NCBI GenBank assembly: GCA_009695395.1
Contig: SIBB01000024.1
Coordinates: 1 to 17,660, forward strand
DNA length: 17,660 nt
Direction of reading: 5' to 3'
From: Pedosphaera sp.
GTDB taxonomy: Bacteria; Verrucomicrobiota; Verrucomicrobiia; Limisphaerales; SXTU01
Shown: one piece after another, positions 1 to 7,132 of the stretch
How the letters are laid out: each line of letters begins with the position of its first letter
Numbering within the stretch: the stretch's first letter is position 1
Position numbers and translations under genes: made by a program
Notes under the pieces: generated by a model
The model's database searches: none
The model's input: only the letters and a program-made list of their open reading frames with translations
What the model was told of the DNA's origin: nothing

Positions 1-1
1 A

Positions 2-721
2 CTAGACCGGTCGCGGACGGAGATCTACGTGCCCAACGAGTTCATCGCCAAGGAGACGGCGAAGACCACCAACCTCCTTTACGGCGCGAGCATTAACCCC
101 TTGCGCAAGGACGCCCTCGCGCAGCTCGATTGGGCCAAGGCGAACGGTGCCCGACTGGTCAAATGGATTCCCAGCATCATGCAGTTCGACCCCGCCGATG
201 AGCGCCTCACGCCCTTCTATCGGAAGCTCGTCGAACTCAAGCTCCCGCTCCTCACGCACGCGGGGCAGGAGCGCTCCTTCACCAGCGCGCGCGATGAACT
301 CTGCGACCCGCAGCGTCTCCACCTCCCCTTGAAGCTCGGAGTCACCGTGATCGTCGCGCACATCGCCTCCACCGGCGCAAACGAAGGTCAGCGTGACACC
401 GACCGCCTCGCCCCGATGATGGCGACCTACACAAACCTCTTCTCCGAAATCTCCTCCCTCACACAAGTCAACAAGCTGGGCTATCTCAAGGAAGCCCTCA
501 CTCGACCCGAGTGGCAGGGACGACTCCTCTTCGGTTCCGACTACCCGCTCATCAACACGGCACTCTGCTCGCCCTATTGCTACCCCCTGCAACTCACCGT
601 GGAACAATGTCGCCGCCTCAGCGCGATTGAGAATCCGTGGGACCGGGATGTGGAGCTGAAGCAAGCGCTGGGAGTGCCGAGGGAGGTGTTCACCCGCTCA
701 CGACTGCTGCTGCCGCCATGA
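2..721 (+). CDS. Amidohydrolase-2 family metal-dependent hydrolase, 5' partial
   Basis: The reading frame is already open at the window edge, so the N-terminal part is missing; about 239 residues are visible. The visible half looks like the C-terminal part of a TIM-barrel amidohydrolase (PF04909 type). It contains a lysine strand motif (KWIPS), a histidine strand end (LLTHAGQE), a second histidine strand (VIVAHIAS) and a late aspartate motif (LLFGSDYPL). In this family such His and Asp residues bind the metal and activate water. The substrate cannot be told from the sequence. A GTG at position 29 could serve as an internal start, but the frame and the homology-like sequence continue upstream of it, so I treat it as a truncated gene. 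It probably acts in the cytoplasm. The next gene is 135 bases downstream with its own possible promoter, so the two are probably not one operon. Confidence 0.75.
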   Translation, partial: LDRSRTEIYVPNEFIAKETAKTTNLLYGASINPLRKDALAQLDWAKANGARLVKWIPSIMQFDPADERLTPFYRKLVELKLPLLTHAGQERSFTSARDELCDPQRLHLPLKLGVTVIVAHIASTGANEGQRDTDRLAPMMATYTNLFSEISSLTQVNKLGYLKEALTRPEWQGRLLFGSDYPLINTALCSPYCYPLQLTVEQCRRLSAIENPWDRDVELKQALGVPREVFTRSRLLLPP

Positions 722-807
722 ACGAGGCAGGAGATGACGTGAAGAGTCTCACTTGTTTTCCGCAGGATGTCAGAGACTCCTACGGCGAGTGACTCTGAAG
801 GATGCTG

Positions 808-837
808 TTGTGATCGGGGCCGTGGGTCTGCTAGCTT
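808..837 (+). promoter_or_regulatory. Possible sigma-70-like promoter of the ABC permease gene
   Basis: TTGTGA (808-813) and TAGCTT (832-837) are 18 bases apart, and the start codon lies 20 bases after the -10-like box. The same TTG-N16-18-TAnnnT layout recurs before purA and before the DUF5679 gene in this window. It is a pattern match only. Confidence 0.3.
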
Positions 838-856
838 AGCTTCCGGTAAGCCATAG

Positions 857-2302
857 ATGAACTTCTTCAACGCCATCGCGGTCGGGCTGAAAGAGATTTG
901 GGCGAACAAGTTTCGCTCCTTGCTCACGATGCTGGGCATCATCCTGGGCGTCGCCAGTCTCGTGGCGATGTCGGCGCTGGTGAAGGGCATGGAGAACGGG
1001 ATGAAGGAGGCGCTGATCGCCATCGGCGGGCTGGAGAAGGTGCGCGTGGAGGAGCAGGACATCCCGGTGTGGCAGCAGCACCTCGCGGATCAGGCGGTGG
1101 GGACGACGATGAATGATGTGCACGCGTTGCTGCATAGCGCGCCGCTCATCACTATGGTCGTGCCCGAGATGCGCACGCGGAGCATCACCATGACGCGCAT
1201 GGGCAAGAGTATCAGTCCGTATAACTTCATCGGGACGTGGCCCAACGCGGTGGAGCTGAATCAGCACGTCGTCGCGCACGGGCGGATGTTCAACGAGATT
1301 GATGACGAGATGGCGCGCAATGTCTGCGTGATCGGCACGGCGGTGCGGAACGCGTTGTTCGGATCGCCGGAGCAGATTGGGCGAGAGATTATTCCCATCG
1401 GCGAGTTCGTGAACATCAACCATCAGCGGTTCAAGATCATCGGGATGTTCGAGCACTATGAGAGTGAGCAGGACAAGAAGGTGCGCGAGCTGGAGAAGAG
1501 CAAGCCGCCGGAGGCCAAGACTGGGCCGGAGCGGAGTAAGGGCTACGGCAGTAGTAAGAGCAGCAGCCGTGGGAGTAGCTACATCTTCGATTGGAAGAAC
1601 AACACGATTTACATCCCGCTGAACACGATGTGGCTGCGGTTCCGTGCGGCCTCGGGGACGTCGGGCATTGGTTCCGGCAGTTTCGGACGCAGCAGCGGCT
1701 CCAGCAGCAGCAGCAGCTCCGGCAGCACGGCGGAGTTTGTCCCGGATCCACGTTTGTCCACGCTCTCCATCAAGATTGCGGACATCGACAAGATGGACGA
1801 GGCGCTCCAGCAGGCGAAGAACGTGATGCTGCACACGCACAAGGGGATTGAGGATTTCTCGTTCCGCACGCAGGAGAACATGTCCGAGGGGATCACCAGT
1901 GCCATAAAGAACGCGCGGATGAGCGGCGGCATCATCTCGGCGATCAGCCTGTTGGTGGGGGGCATCGGCATCATGAACATCATGTTGGCGAGCATCACCG
2001 AGCGGGTCCGCGAGATCGGTATCCGCAAGGCGATTGGGGCGACGTTCTTCGATGTGTTCACGCAGATCCTGGTGGAGAGCGTGGTGATTGCCATCATCGG
2101 TGGGTTAGCCGGTCTGGTCGCTTCGAACATGCTCGTGCAACTCCTCGTGGCGATGTCGCCGACGGAGAACACGCCGATGATCACCGGGGAGAGTATGATG
2201 ATGGCGTTCGCCTTCAGCGTGGGAGTGGGAGTGGTGGCGGGATTGTTCCCGGCGTTCAAGGCGGCGAAGCTCAACCCCATCCAGGCGCTGCGGTATGAGT
2301 AG
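857..2302 (+). CDS. MacB/FtsX-type ABC transporter permease with Ser/Gly-rich inserts
   Basis: This 481-residue protein has the layout of a MacB-type permease. One N-terminal membrane segment lies at about residues 21-42 (preceded by the typical ANKFRSLLTMLGIILGV). A long periplasmic MacB_PCD domain follows, then an FtsX domain with three membrane segments at about 357-380, 402-430 and 446-467. The hallmark cytoplasmic sequence TERVREIGIRKAIGA is at 381-395, and the end KLNPIQALRYE is typical. Such permeases work with an ATPase, and often a membrane fusion protein, to move lipoproteins, peptides or drugs across the envelope. Here no ATPase gene is next to it. The periplasmic domain is longer than usual (family about 400 residues in total) because of a charged/Ser insert at about 201-242 and a Ser/Gly run at about 265-292. 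The substrate is unknown. Confidence 0.88.
   Translation: MNFFNAIAVGLKEIWANKFRSLLTMLGIILGVASLVAMSALVKGMENGMKEALIAIGGLEKVRVEEQDIPVWQQHLADQAVGTTMNDVHALLHSAPLITMVVPEMRTRSITMTRMGKSISPYNFIGTWPNAVELNQHVVAHGRMFNEIDDEMARNVCVIGTAVRNALFGSPEQIGREIIPIGEFVNINHQRFKIIGMFEHYESEQDKKVRELEKSKPPEAKTGPERSKGYGSSKSSSRGSSYIFDWKNNTIYIPLNTMWLRFRAASGTSGIGSGSFGRSSGSSSSSSSGSTAEFVPDPRLSTLSIKIADIDKMDEALQQAKNVMLHTHKGIEDFSFRTQENMSEGITSAIKNARMSGGIISAISLLVGGIGIMNIMLASITERVREIGIRKAIGATFFDVFTQILVESVVIAIIGGLAGLVASNMLVQLLVAMSPTENTPMITGESMMMAFAFSVGVGVVAGLFPAFKAAKLNPIQALRYE
1690..1727 (+). repeat. AGC trinucleotide repeat inside the permease gene
   Basis: Two AGC units at 1691-1696 and an almost pure CAG/AGC run at 1702-1717 code for a poly-serine tract (residues about 279-290) in the periplasmic domain. 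Short triplet tracts like this can change length by slippage without shifting the frame. Confidence 0.6.
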
Positions 2303-2311
2303 CGCGCCGCT

Positions 2312-2563
2312 TCAGACGGGCTTTGCCTGCGCCAGCCATGAGATGACCCCACTGCGAAGAGCCTCGCGTTCGTGATGCTGCAGTCGGTAGTGCAGCGCGA
2401 GCAGGCAGGGCAGGGGAGTGAGCGGGAGTTTTGCGAGCGGCTCGACGCGCGTGAGCCAGTCGGTCAATGCCTCATCTTCTCGGCGACCATCCAGCCTGCG
2501 TGACACGGTGCGCCGCGAACACGAAATACTCGGGACCATCGGGCTGCTTGGAAACGCAAACAC
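2312..2563 (-). pseudogene. Probable degraded gene fragment, family not recognised
   Basis: This 83-codon frame opens with GTG at 2563 and ends at 2312. Its second half (from about LDGRREDEALTDW to the end LAQAKPV) shows third-position G/C bias and a protein-like composition. The first part (FAFPSSPMVPSISCSRR) does not. The neighbouring frame just upstream reads more like protein (SKQPDGPEYFVFAAHRVTQ, about 2560-2490) and then stops at about 2480. Joining the two frames by one shift near 2485-2495 gives a continuous coding-like sequence. I therefore read it as a frameshifted remnant, or a frameshifted small gene. No start region is convincing and I cannot name the family. It lies just past the stop of the exported-protein gene on the same strand. 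Confidence 0.35.
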
Positions 2564-2607
2564 CCGCCTCAGTTGAGCTAAGTCGGGTGTTAGGGGTGGT
2601 GATTAGT

Positions 2608-2958
2608 TTACTTCTTTTTCTTCGCCGCGGGTGTCGTCACAGCGACAACACCGATCTTGATGCTCACGGCAATTAACTTCTCGCCAAGCATGAAAGTGTT
2701 GATAACAGACTCGGTTCCAGCCTTAAGGTTTTCCAACTTGGCTGGCTTACCGGAGTCAGTGATGACGGTCGTTTCATCTACCGTGACAGTCGTGCCGCCT
2801 ACGGTAATCGTCTTTGCCTCCTTGTCCACGGAACTAATCTTTCCGCGGAGGGCATTGTCCTTCGGCGCTTTTTTGTCAGCTGCCGAGGTGCCGGAGGTGG
2901 AGAAAGAGAGAACAGCGGCGAACGACAAGGCGAGGATGGAACGGTGGAGGAGATGCAT
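2608..2958 (-). CDS. Small exported protein, DUF5666-like beta domain with lysine tail
   Basis: The 116-residue product starts with a Sec-type signal peptide (basic HR, then hydrophobic ILALSFAAVLSF, cleavage likely near TSA-ADKK at 26-27). The mature part is a short beta-rich segment of alternating hydrophobic and polar residues (GKISSVDKEAKTITVGG, then a threonine/valine-rich stretch). This resembles the DUF5666 or OB-like small domain found in many secreted bacterial proteins. It ends in AAKKKK. The assignment is by general resemblance, not a firm motif. The function is unknown; location in the periplasm or envelope is inferred from the signal peptide. The region upstream (2959-3247) is AT-rich and could hold its promoter, but I see no clear -35/-10 pair and no strong ribosome binding site. 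Confidence 0.75.
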   Translation of the reverse strand: MHLLHRSILALSFAAVLSFSTSGTSAADKKAPKDNALRGKISSVDKEAKTITVGGTTVTVDETTVITDSGKPAKLENLKAGTESVINTFMLGEKLIAVSIKIGVVAVTTPAAKKKK

Positions 2959-3247
2959 GGTTGTGTAGTTTTACAATCGGGCCTTGGACGGCCTACCACA
3001 GGCTAAAGTTACAGAAGGAGCGGAATCGGGGATTACCAATCATCCAAGGTAGAGAAGCGCAACGCCGAACGAATTAGAAACCTACAACTCACTACAGTAT
3101 ATAACATACATTGTGCGCTGTTTTTATCTTGGTGGGGAAAACGGGCTGTGGACCACCTTGATTGAGGAGTTCACAGGCAGACTTCCAGCTTAAGACTCTT
3201 GCGGAAGGACTTGAATTGGTGGCGCTCCAGCTTCTCGTCTTAGCTCT
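2959..3247. other. AT-richer intergenic region, no gene seen
   Basis: About 290 bases lie between two minus-strand genes. The composition is less GC-rich than the surroundings, with an AT patch around 3090-3130 that contains TATATAAC-like sequence. On the minus strand a 22-codon coding-like piece (DEKLERHQFKSFRKSLKLE) lies at about 3170-3240, directly after the FKBP stop and without a start codon. It may be a remnant or chance. No convincing terminator or promoter was found. Confidence 0.4.
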
Positions 3248-3598
3248 CTATTGCACTTCTAGCAGCTCCACTTCGAAGATGAGCGTGGCGTTCTCTGGGA
3301 TGGCGCCGGGATAGCCGCCTTCGCCATAACCGAGTTCGGGAGGGATGGTCAGCTTGACCTTGTCGCCCACGCGCATCCGCAAGACGGCGATGTCCCATCC
3401 GGCGATGACCTCGCTCATTCCCACGGTGAAGGAGAACGGTTCGCCCCGGTCCACTGAACTGTCGAACTTGGTCCCGTTCGTCAACCAGCCCGTATAATGG
3501 ACGACGGCAACATTGCCGCGATTAGGCGAAGAAGCGTCGGGCGCGTCCGTGATGTGAAGGAGTTCGACAAAGAGTTTTGGAGCTGATTCTTGAGACAT
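3248..3598 (-). CDS. FKBP-type peptidyl-prolyl cis-trans isomerase
   Basis: This is a single FKBP domain of 116 residues that catalyses cis-trans isomerisation of peptide bonds before proline and helps protein folding. Visible family features in order are VVHYTGWL (Tyr35 of the ligand pocket), KFDSS (Phe45, Asp46), the phenylalanine pair in PFSFTVG, VIAGWD (Ile and Trp of the pocket floor), the IPPELGYGEGG loop, and the end IPENATLIFEVELLEVQ. The frame stays open to an ATG at 3694. I chose the ATG at 3598 (MSQESAPKLFVELL) because the extra 32 residues are basic, contain no signal peptide and have no counterpart in the FKBP fold. Without a signal sequence it should be cytoplasmic. The gene is divergent from purA. 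Confidence 0.92.
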   Translation of the reverse strand: MSQESAPKLFVELLHITDAPDASSPNRGNVAVVHYTGWLTNGTKFDSSVDRGEPFSFTVGMSEVIAGWDIAVLRMRVGDKVKLTIPPELGYGEGGYPGAIPENATLIFEVELLEVQ

Positions 3599-3617
3599 CT
3601 TCGCGAGGCTAGCGAAG
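3599..3617. repeat. Short inverted repeat at the FKBP start
   Basis: CTTCGC (3599-3604) and GCGAAG (3612-3617) form a perfect 6-base stem with a 7-base loop, immediately before the FKBP ATG on the minus strand. In mRNA it would cover the place where a ribosome binding site should be. Confidence 0.4.
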
Positions 3618-3684
3618 TGTCTCGCGCGACCGCAAGCCACACCTCGAACAAGTTTCGTTCTCCTGCGGTCTTTAGAAAGTGGCA

Positions 3685-3713
3685 TTGACTTCACCGCGCC
3701 GCCTTCCTAGCGT
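3685..3713 (+). promoter_or_regulatory. Probable sigma-70-like promoter of purA
   Basis: TTGACT (3685-3690), a 17-base spacer and TAGCGT (3708-3713) make a good match to a vegetative promoter on the plus strand. Transcription would start near 3720, giving a purA leader of about 130 bases. Confidence 0.5.
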
Positions 3714-3736
3714 CCGCCCGTAAATACCGAGCGATT

Positions 3737-3769
3737 GGCCCCGAGTTTACGTTTCGGGGCCTTCTTATT
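3737..3769 (+). terminator. Terminator-like hairpin in the purA leader (possible attenuator)
   Basis: GGCCCCGA (3737-3744) and TCGGGGCC (3754-3761) are a perfect 8-base inverted repeat with a 9-base loop, followed by TTCTTATT. The only plus-strand promoter seen upstream is about 25 bases before it, and the next plus-strand gene is purA at 3852. It therefore lies inside the inferred purA leader and not behind a gene. It may be an attenuator or the end of a very short RNA; it could also terminate unseen transcription. Confidence 0.5.
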
Positions 3770-3851
3770 GCCCGGAAGCAGCAGGAGTCAGCGGTCAACA
3801 CCGCCCTCTGCTTACGCCCGGTGGCCGGCCGCTGGTATCTGATAGCTTTTT

Positions 3852-5123
3852 ATGTCCAACACAATTCTCGTCGGCGCCCAGTGGGGCGACGAAGGCAAAG
3901 GCAAAATCATCGACGTTCTCACCGAGGACGCGGACATCGTCGTCCGCTACGCCGGCGGCAACAACGCCGGCCACACCGTCTTCGTCGGTCCGCAGAAATA
4001 CGTCCTTCACCTCATCCCCTCGGGCATCTTGCGCAAGGGCAAGACCTGCGTCATCGGCAATGGCGTCGTCCTTGACCCCATCGGCCTCGTCAAGGAGCTG
4101 GACGGCTTGGAGAAGCTCGGCGTCCACGTCTCGCCGGACAACCTGCTCATCTCCGAGACCGCACACGTGGTCTTCCCCTATCATCGCGAACTGGACGGCG
4201 CGAGAGAGCTTGCCAAGGGCAAAGGCAAGATCGGCACCACCAAGCGCGGCATCGGCCCGTGTTACGGTGACAAGGCGGCGCGCGTCGGCCTGCGTGTCTC
4301 CGACCTCATCAGCCCCGAGCGCTTCGCCACCAAGCTGAAGGCCCGTGTGCAGGACGCCAATGCCCATCTCAAAAGCCTCGGTGCGAAGCCGGTGAGCTAC
4401 CGGAAGATTCTCGCAGACTATGGCGCTGCTGCTGATGTGCTCCGCGCACACGTTGTCAACACGGTTCACTACCTCCACGCTGCGATGCGTGCGAAGAAAG
4501 GGATTCTCTTCGAGGGCGCACAGGGCACCTTTTTGGACATTGATCACGGCACGTATCCTTACGTCACGTCCTCGAACACCACGGCGGGCGGCGCCTGCAC
4601 CGGCTCCGGCGTGCCGCCGCACCGGATGGACAAGGTTGTGGGCGTGATGAAGGCCTACACCACACGCGTGGGCGAAGGTCCGCTGCCGACGGAGAACGCC
4701 GAAATTTCCGATCTGCTGCACGGCATGGGCCGCGAGTTCGGGTCCACCACGGGCCGCGCGCGGCGCTGCGGTTGGTTCGACGCCGTCGCCACGCGTCACG
4801 CCACGATGGTGAACGGCATTGACGAGCTGGCCGTGACGAATCTCGACGGCCTCGACACCTTGGCCAAGGTCAAGGTCTGCATCGGCTACCGCGTGGGGAA
4901 GGTTAAATTCGACCATATCCCGAACGACATCGAGGTGATCGCCCTCTGCGAGCCTGTCTATGCCGAGCTTCCCGGCTGGCAAGTGGACACGAGCAAGGCC
5001 CGCAAGTGGATGGACCTCCCCGCGAAGGCCCGCGCCTATCTCAAGTTCATCGCTGCCCAGACGGGGGCGAAGCTGACCATTGCGTCCGTCGGCCCGGGCC
5101 GCGATCAGACGATCTTTTTGTAG
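3852..5123 (+). CDS. purA: Adenylosuccinate synthetase
   Basis: The enzyme joins IMP and aspartate using GTP to give adenylosuccinate, the first committed step from IMP to AMP, in the cytoplasm. The 423-residue length fits the family (about 425-435). It begins with the diagnostic QWGDEGKGK loop (residues 10-18; Asp13 is the catalytic base in this family), followed by AGGNNAGHTV with His41. Further signatures are GTTKRGIGPCY, FEGAQGTFLDIDHGTYPYVT, the GEGPLPTE and STTGRARRCGW segments, and the C-terminal GPGRDQTI. The gene stands alone. It has a long leader with a promoter-like sequence and a hairpin, and a GC-rich hairpin after the stop. The ribosome binding site is weak. Confidence 0.98.
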   Translation: MSNTILVGAQWGDEGKGKIIDVLTEDADIVVRYAGGNNAGHTVFVGPQKYVLHLIPSGILRKGKTCVIGNGVVLDPIGLVKELDGLEKLGVHVSPDNLLISETAHVVFPYHRELDGARELAKGKGKIGTTKRGIGPCYGDKAARVGLRVSDLISPERFATKLKARVQDANAHLKSLGAKPVSYRKILADYGAAADVLRAHVVNTVHYLHAAMRAKKGILFEGAQGTFLDIDHGTYPYVTSSNTTAGGACTGSGVPPHRMDKVVGVMKAYTTRVGEGPLPTENAEISDLLHGMGREFGSTTGRARRCGWFDAVATRHATMVNGIDELAVTNLDGLDTLAKVKVCIGYRVGKVKFDHIPNDIEVIALCEPVYAELPGWQVDTSKARKWMDLPAKARAYLKFIAAQTGAKLTIASVGPGRDQTIFL

Positions 5124-5133
5124 CCTCGCATCC

Positions 5134-5159
5134 GAGCGGGGTTGCTTTTTCCCCCGCTT
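5134..5159 (+). terminator. GC-rich hairpin after purA, possible terminator
   Basis: AGCGGGG (5135-5141) pairs with CCCCGCT (5152-5158), and an outer G-U pair is possible. The T-run is in the loop and not behind the stem, so it is not a classical intrinsic terminator. Its place just after the purA stop still suggests a transcript end. Confidence 0.35.
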
Positions 5160-5272
5160 CAGCCTCCCGGTTTGGACCCGGTGAATTTTCCTGTTGGGTG
5201 ACCACGGGCTGAAAGTTTCGGTTCCGTTTCAATTTTCCCTTTCCACTCCGCGCGCGCGGATTACAGTTGGCC

Positions 5273-5956
5273 ATGCCTTCGGACTTCGACCAATCCGAGT
5301 TTGTGGACAGCGATGTCCTTACAACCAGCCGCCCTGCCCTCCGCGCCACCACCATGAGCGAATCCACCTCTGCCAACCGTCCACCCAGCCGCGAGGAGCT
5401 CGACCACCGGGTTTCTGATGCGCAGCAGCAGCTCGCCGAGTTGAAGCGCAAGCAGGACGAACTGGAGCGCGAGCGCGCCGGACTTGAAGAGGCGCGCCGC
5501 CGCCGTGTCGAGTTGCAGACAGGCCGCGAGGAGATGCTCCACCACTTGGCGCGCGGCCTCGTGCTGCTGGAGGAATCGGAGCTCAAGTCTCGCCGCGATG
5601 CCGAGCAGATGGCGAAGAGTTTAACCGGCCTCCGCGAATCGCTCGCGAAAGTTCAGGCCGTGAATGAGGACTCTTGGGGCGGTGAAACCTACAACGTGGA
5701 ACTCACACGCGCCCTCACCGCGATTGAGAACGCCCGCATGGAGTGGAACGGCGCGCGCCTGAAATGGCCAGTGCTCGACGGGGCGCTGTCGACAGCACTG
5801 GGATCCACAGCTCCCGCCGGGCCCGCGAAAATCCAAGGCCACTTCCTCGGCGCACAAAGTTTCGGCGAGTTGTGCCGGCTAGGTTTTGCGCTCACATGGC
5901 CCGTGGCAGTGGCCGTGTTGCTGGGCGCTGCTCTGATGGTGCTGCTGCGCCGCTGA
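5273..5956 (+). CDS. Uncharacterised coiled-coil protein with C-terminal membrane anchor
   Basis: I do not recognise the family. The 227-residue product has a long charged helical region (about residues 38-125, with heptad-like LAELKRKQDELERERAGLEE) that should form a coiled coil. A more globular middle follows (GETYNVELTRALTAIENAR). One hydrophobic helix at the extreme end (about 203-225, WPVAVAVLLGAALMVLL) is followed by RR. This is the layout of a tail-anchored inner-membrane protein with its bulk in the cytoplasm. Start choice is uncertain. ATG 5273 is used here; TTG 5267 is possible, and ATG 5354 (MSESTSANRPPSREE) is attractive because the coiled coil begins soon after it. The stop is 11 bases before the next small membrane protein, so the two are probably co-transcribed. 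Confidence 0.7.
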   Translation: MPSDFDQSEFVDSDVLTTSRPALRATTMSESTSANRPPSREELDHRVSDAQQQLAELKRKQDELERERAGLEEARRRRVELQTGREEMLHHLARGLVLLEESELKSRRDAEQMAKSLTGLRESLAKVQAVNEDSWGGETYNVELTRALTAIENARMEWNGARLKWPVLDGALSTALGSTAPAGPAKIQGHFLGAQSFGELCRLGFALTWPVAVAVLLGAALMVLLRR

Positions 5957-5967
5957 CGGCTCCGGCC

Positions 5968-6471
5968 ATGTCCTTGTTCCGAAAAAAGTCTGACCCCCTT
6001 TCGGAACGCGCCCGCGCGTTGGAAGCCGAGATCGCCGCGCTCCAAGCACAGATTAAACAGGCCGAGTCCGACCATCCGCTCTGGCCCGGCACGCCCAAGC
6101 TCCGCTCCACCACACTTCCAAGCGGCCACAAGACCGCTTCCGCTTCCGTCCCCGCCGCGCCCGTCTTCGAAGACATGGATCAAAGGCGGCTCAGGACTGC
6201 CGCCCCGTTCGCACCTCCGCCTGGACCGCACCCCGAGCTTGGGACACGCCCGCGCGACCTTTCCTCCACCCTCCAAAACTTCAAGCGGCGCTTCGGTCTC
6301 ACGCCGTCCAGTAATCCCAAGCTCGTGAAGCTCCTCGACTCTGGCCAGATCCAAGGCCTGCGTCCGCTGCGCTACGAGCGTCGCGTCGCGCGCAACCGTT
6401 TCTTTATCCTATCCGCCCTGCTGCTGGCGGTGCTTTACGGATTGTTCAAGGCAATCGTGGGCGGGCGGTGA
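5968..6471 (+). CDS. Uncharacterised small protein: N-terminal coiled coil, C-terminal membrane segment
   Basis: This 167-residue protein has the same overall plan as its upstream neighbour. A short coiled coil lies at about residues 10-35 (LSERARALEAEIAALQAQI). A Pro/Ala/Ser-rich disordered linker spans about 40-105, a basic segment about 106-142 (FKRRFGLTPSSNPKLVKLL), and one terminal hydrophobic helix about 145-162 (FFILSALLLAVLYGLF). I do not recognise a family. ATG 5968 was chosen because the frame upstream of it is only the shadow of the preceding gene, and because it leaves an 11-base gap. Its stop overlaps a possible GTG of the next gene. The pairing with the upstream gene suggests two partners at the inner membrane, but no function can be named. 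Confidence 0.75.
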   Translation: MSLFRKKSDPLSERARALEAEIAALQAQIKQAESDHPLWPGTPKLRSTTLPSGHKTASASVPAAPVFEDMDQRRLRTAAPFAPPPGPHPELGTRPRDLSSTLQNFKRRFGLTPSSNPKLVKLLDSGQIQGLRPLRYERRVARNRFFILSALLLAVLYGLFKAIVGGR

Positions 6472-6509
6472 GAGCGGGGGGAGAGATTGCGATTAGGATC
6501 GAGAACGGA

Positions 6510-7025
6510 ATGCGCCGCCCTCCCGAAATCCTCCACACCGCGCTGCTCCCGACCCCGTTCGGCGATTTCCTCGCGCACTTCTCGGCGGAAGGACTGGCCC
6601 GGCTCGACTTCCCGGTGGAGCGCCCCAGTCGCGCCGCCGAGGCTGAACTCACCGCTCCCTTCGGTGCTTGGGCGCAGCTCGCGCAGGCTGCCTTGCAAAC
6701 CGCATTGACCGCCGCGTCGCGCCGCGCGCCCAAACTCATTCTCCCCCCGCTGGACCTGTCGCAGGGAACCAAGTTCCGCCTTCGCGTCTGGCCGGAGCTG
6801 CTGCGCATCCCCTGCGGTGAGACGCGCAGCTACGGCGAGATCGCCGACGATCTCGGCAAGCGCCGCGCAGCCCGCGCCGTCGGCGGTGCCTGCGGCGCGA
6901 ACCCGATCCCGGTGCTCATCCCCTGCCACCGCGTTTTGGCCGCGAATGGAGGCTTGGGCGGATTCTCCGGCGGTTTGGAATGGAAGCGTCGACTGCTCGC
7001 GCTGGAGGGCGTGCTTTTGACGTGA
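6510..7025 (+). CDS. ogt: Methylated-DNA--[protein]-cysteine S-methyltransferase
   Basis: This repair protein takes alkyl groups from O6-alkylguanine in DNA onto its own cysteine in a one-use reaction. The signature IPCHRV (acceptor Cys139) is present. It is preceded by the helix-turn-helix part FRLRVWPELLRIP, ETRSYGEIADDLG and RAVGGACGANPIPVL, and followed by GGLGGFSGGLEWKRRLLALEG. All conserved positions of the C-terminal DNA-binding domain are visible. The N-terminal domain (about 70 residues) is short and poorly conserved, as in many Ogt proteins. The usual Tyr in IPYGET is Cys here. ATG 6510 gives 171 residues. A GTG at 6468, overlapping the previous stop, would add 14 residues and would make translational coupling likely; I cannot decide between them. 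There is no AraC-type Ada domain. Confidence 0.93.
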   Translation: MRRPPEILHTALLPTPFGDFLAHFSAEGLARLDFPVERPSRAAEAELTAPFGAWAQLAQAALQTALTAASRRAPKLILPPLDLSQGTKFRLRVWPELLRIPCGETRSYGEIADDLGKRRAARAVGGACGANPIPVLIPCHRVLAANGGLGGFSGGLEWKRRLLALEGVLLT

Positions 7026-7051
7026 TCTCAGGCGGGCACGCCATTTCGCCG

Positions 7052-7081
7052 TTGACGCTTTCCTTCACCAGCCCGTAAGCT
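7052..7081 (+). promoter_or_regulatory. Possible promoter of the DUF5679-ndk pair
   Basis: TTGACG (7052-7057) and TAAGCT (7076-7081) with an 18-base spacer lie 52 bases before the start of the zinc-ribbon gene. The layout is the same as the purA promoter candidate. Confidence 0.4.
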
Positions 7082-7132
7082 TTTGGCCTTAACTGCGGTG
7101 TCGCGCGTGTCGCGACGCAGCGGAAATCTCAC

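Noticed and set aside
742..779. Inverted repeat GAGTCTC/GAGACTC after the amidohydrolase gene
   Set aside because: It is a 7-base stem with a 22-base loop and no T-tract behind it; too weak to call a terminator.
836..1840. 334-codon minus-strand frame opposite the ABC permease
   Set aside because: It mirrors the permease, is rich in His, Arg and Leu as expected for antisense of GC-rich coding DNA, and shows no domain.
3599..3694. 32-residue N-terminal extension of the FKBP protein
   Set aside because: It is basic, without a signal peptide or family counterpart, and ATG 3598 begins the normal FKBP domain.
3720..3770. tRNA gene or tRNA 3' end near the purA hairpin
   Set aside because: No cloverleaf, T-loop GTTCRA or CCA end could be fitted; only a single hairpin is present.
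3795..4982. 395-codon minus-strand frame opposite purA
   Set aside because: It is the antisense shadow of a fully convincing purA gene with GC-rich third positions; the product has no recognisable motif.
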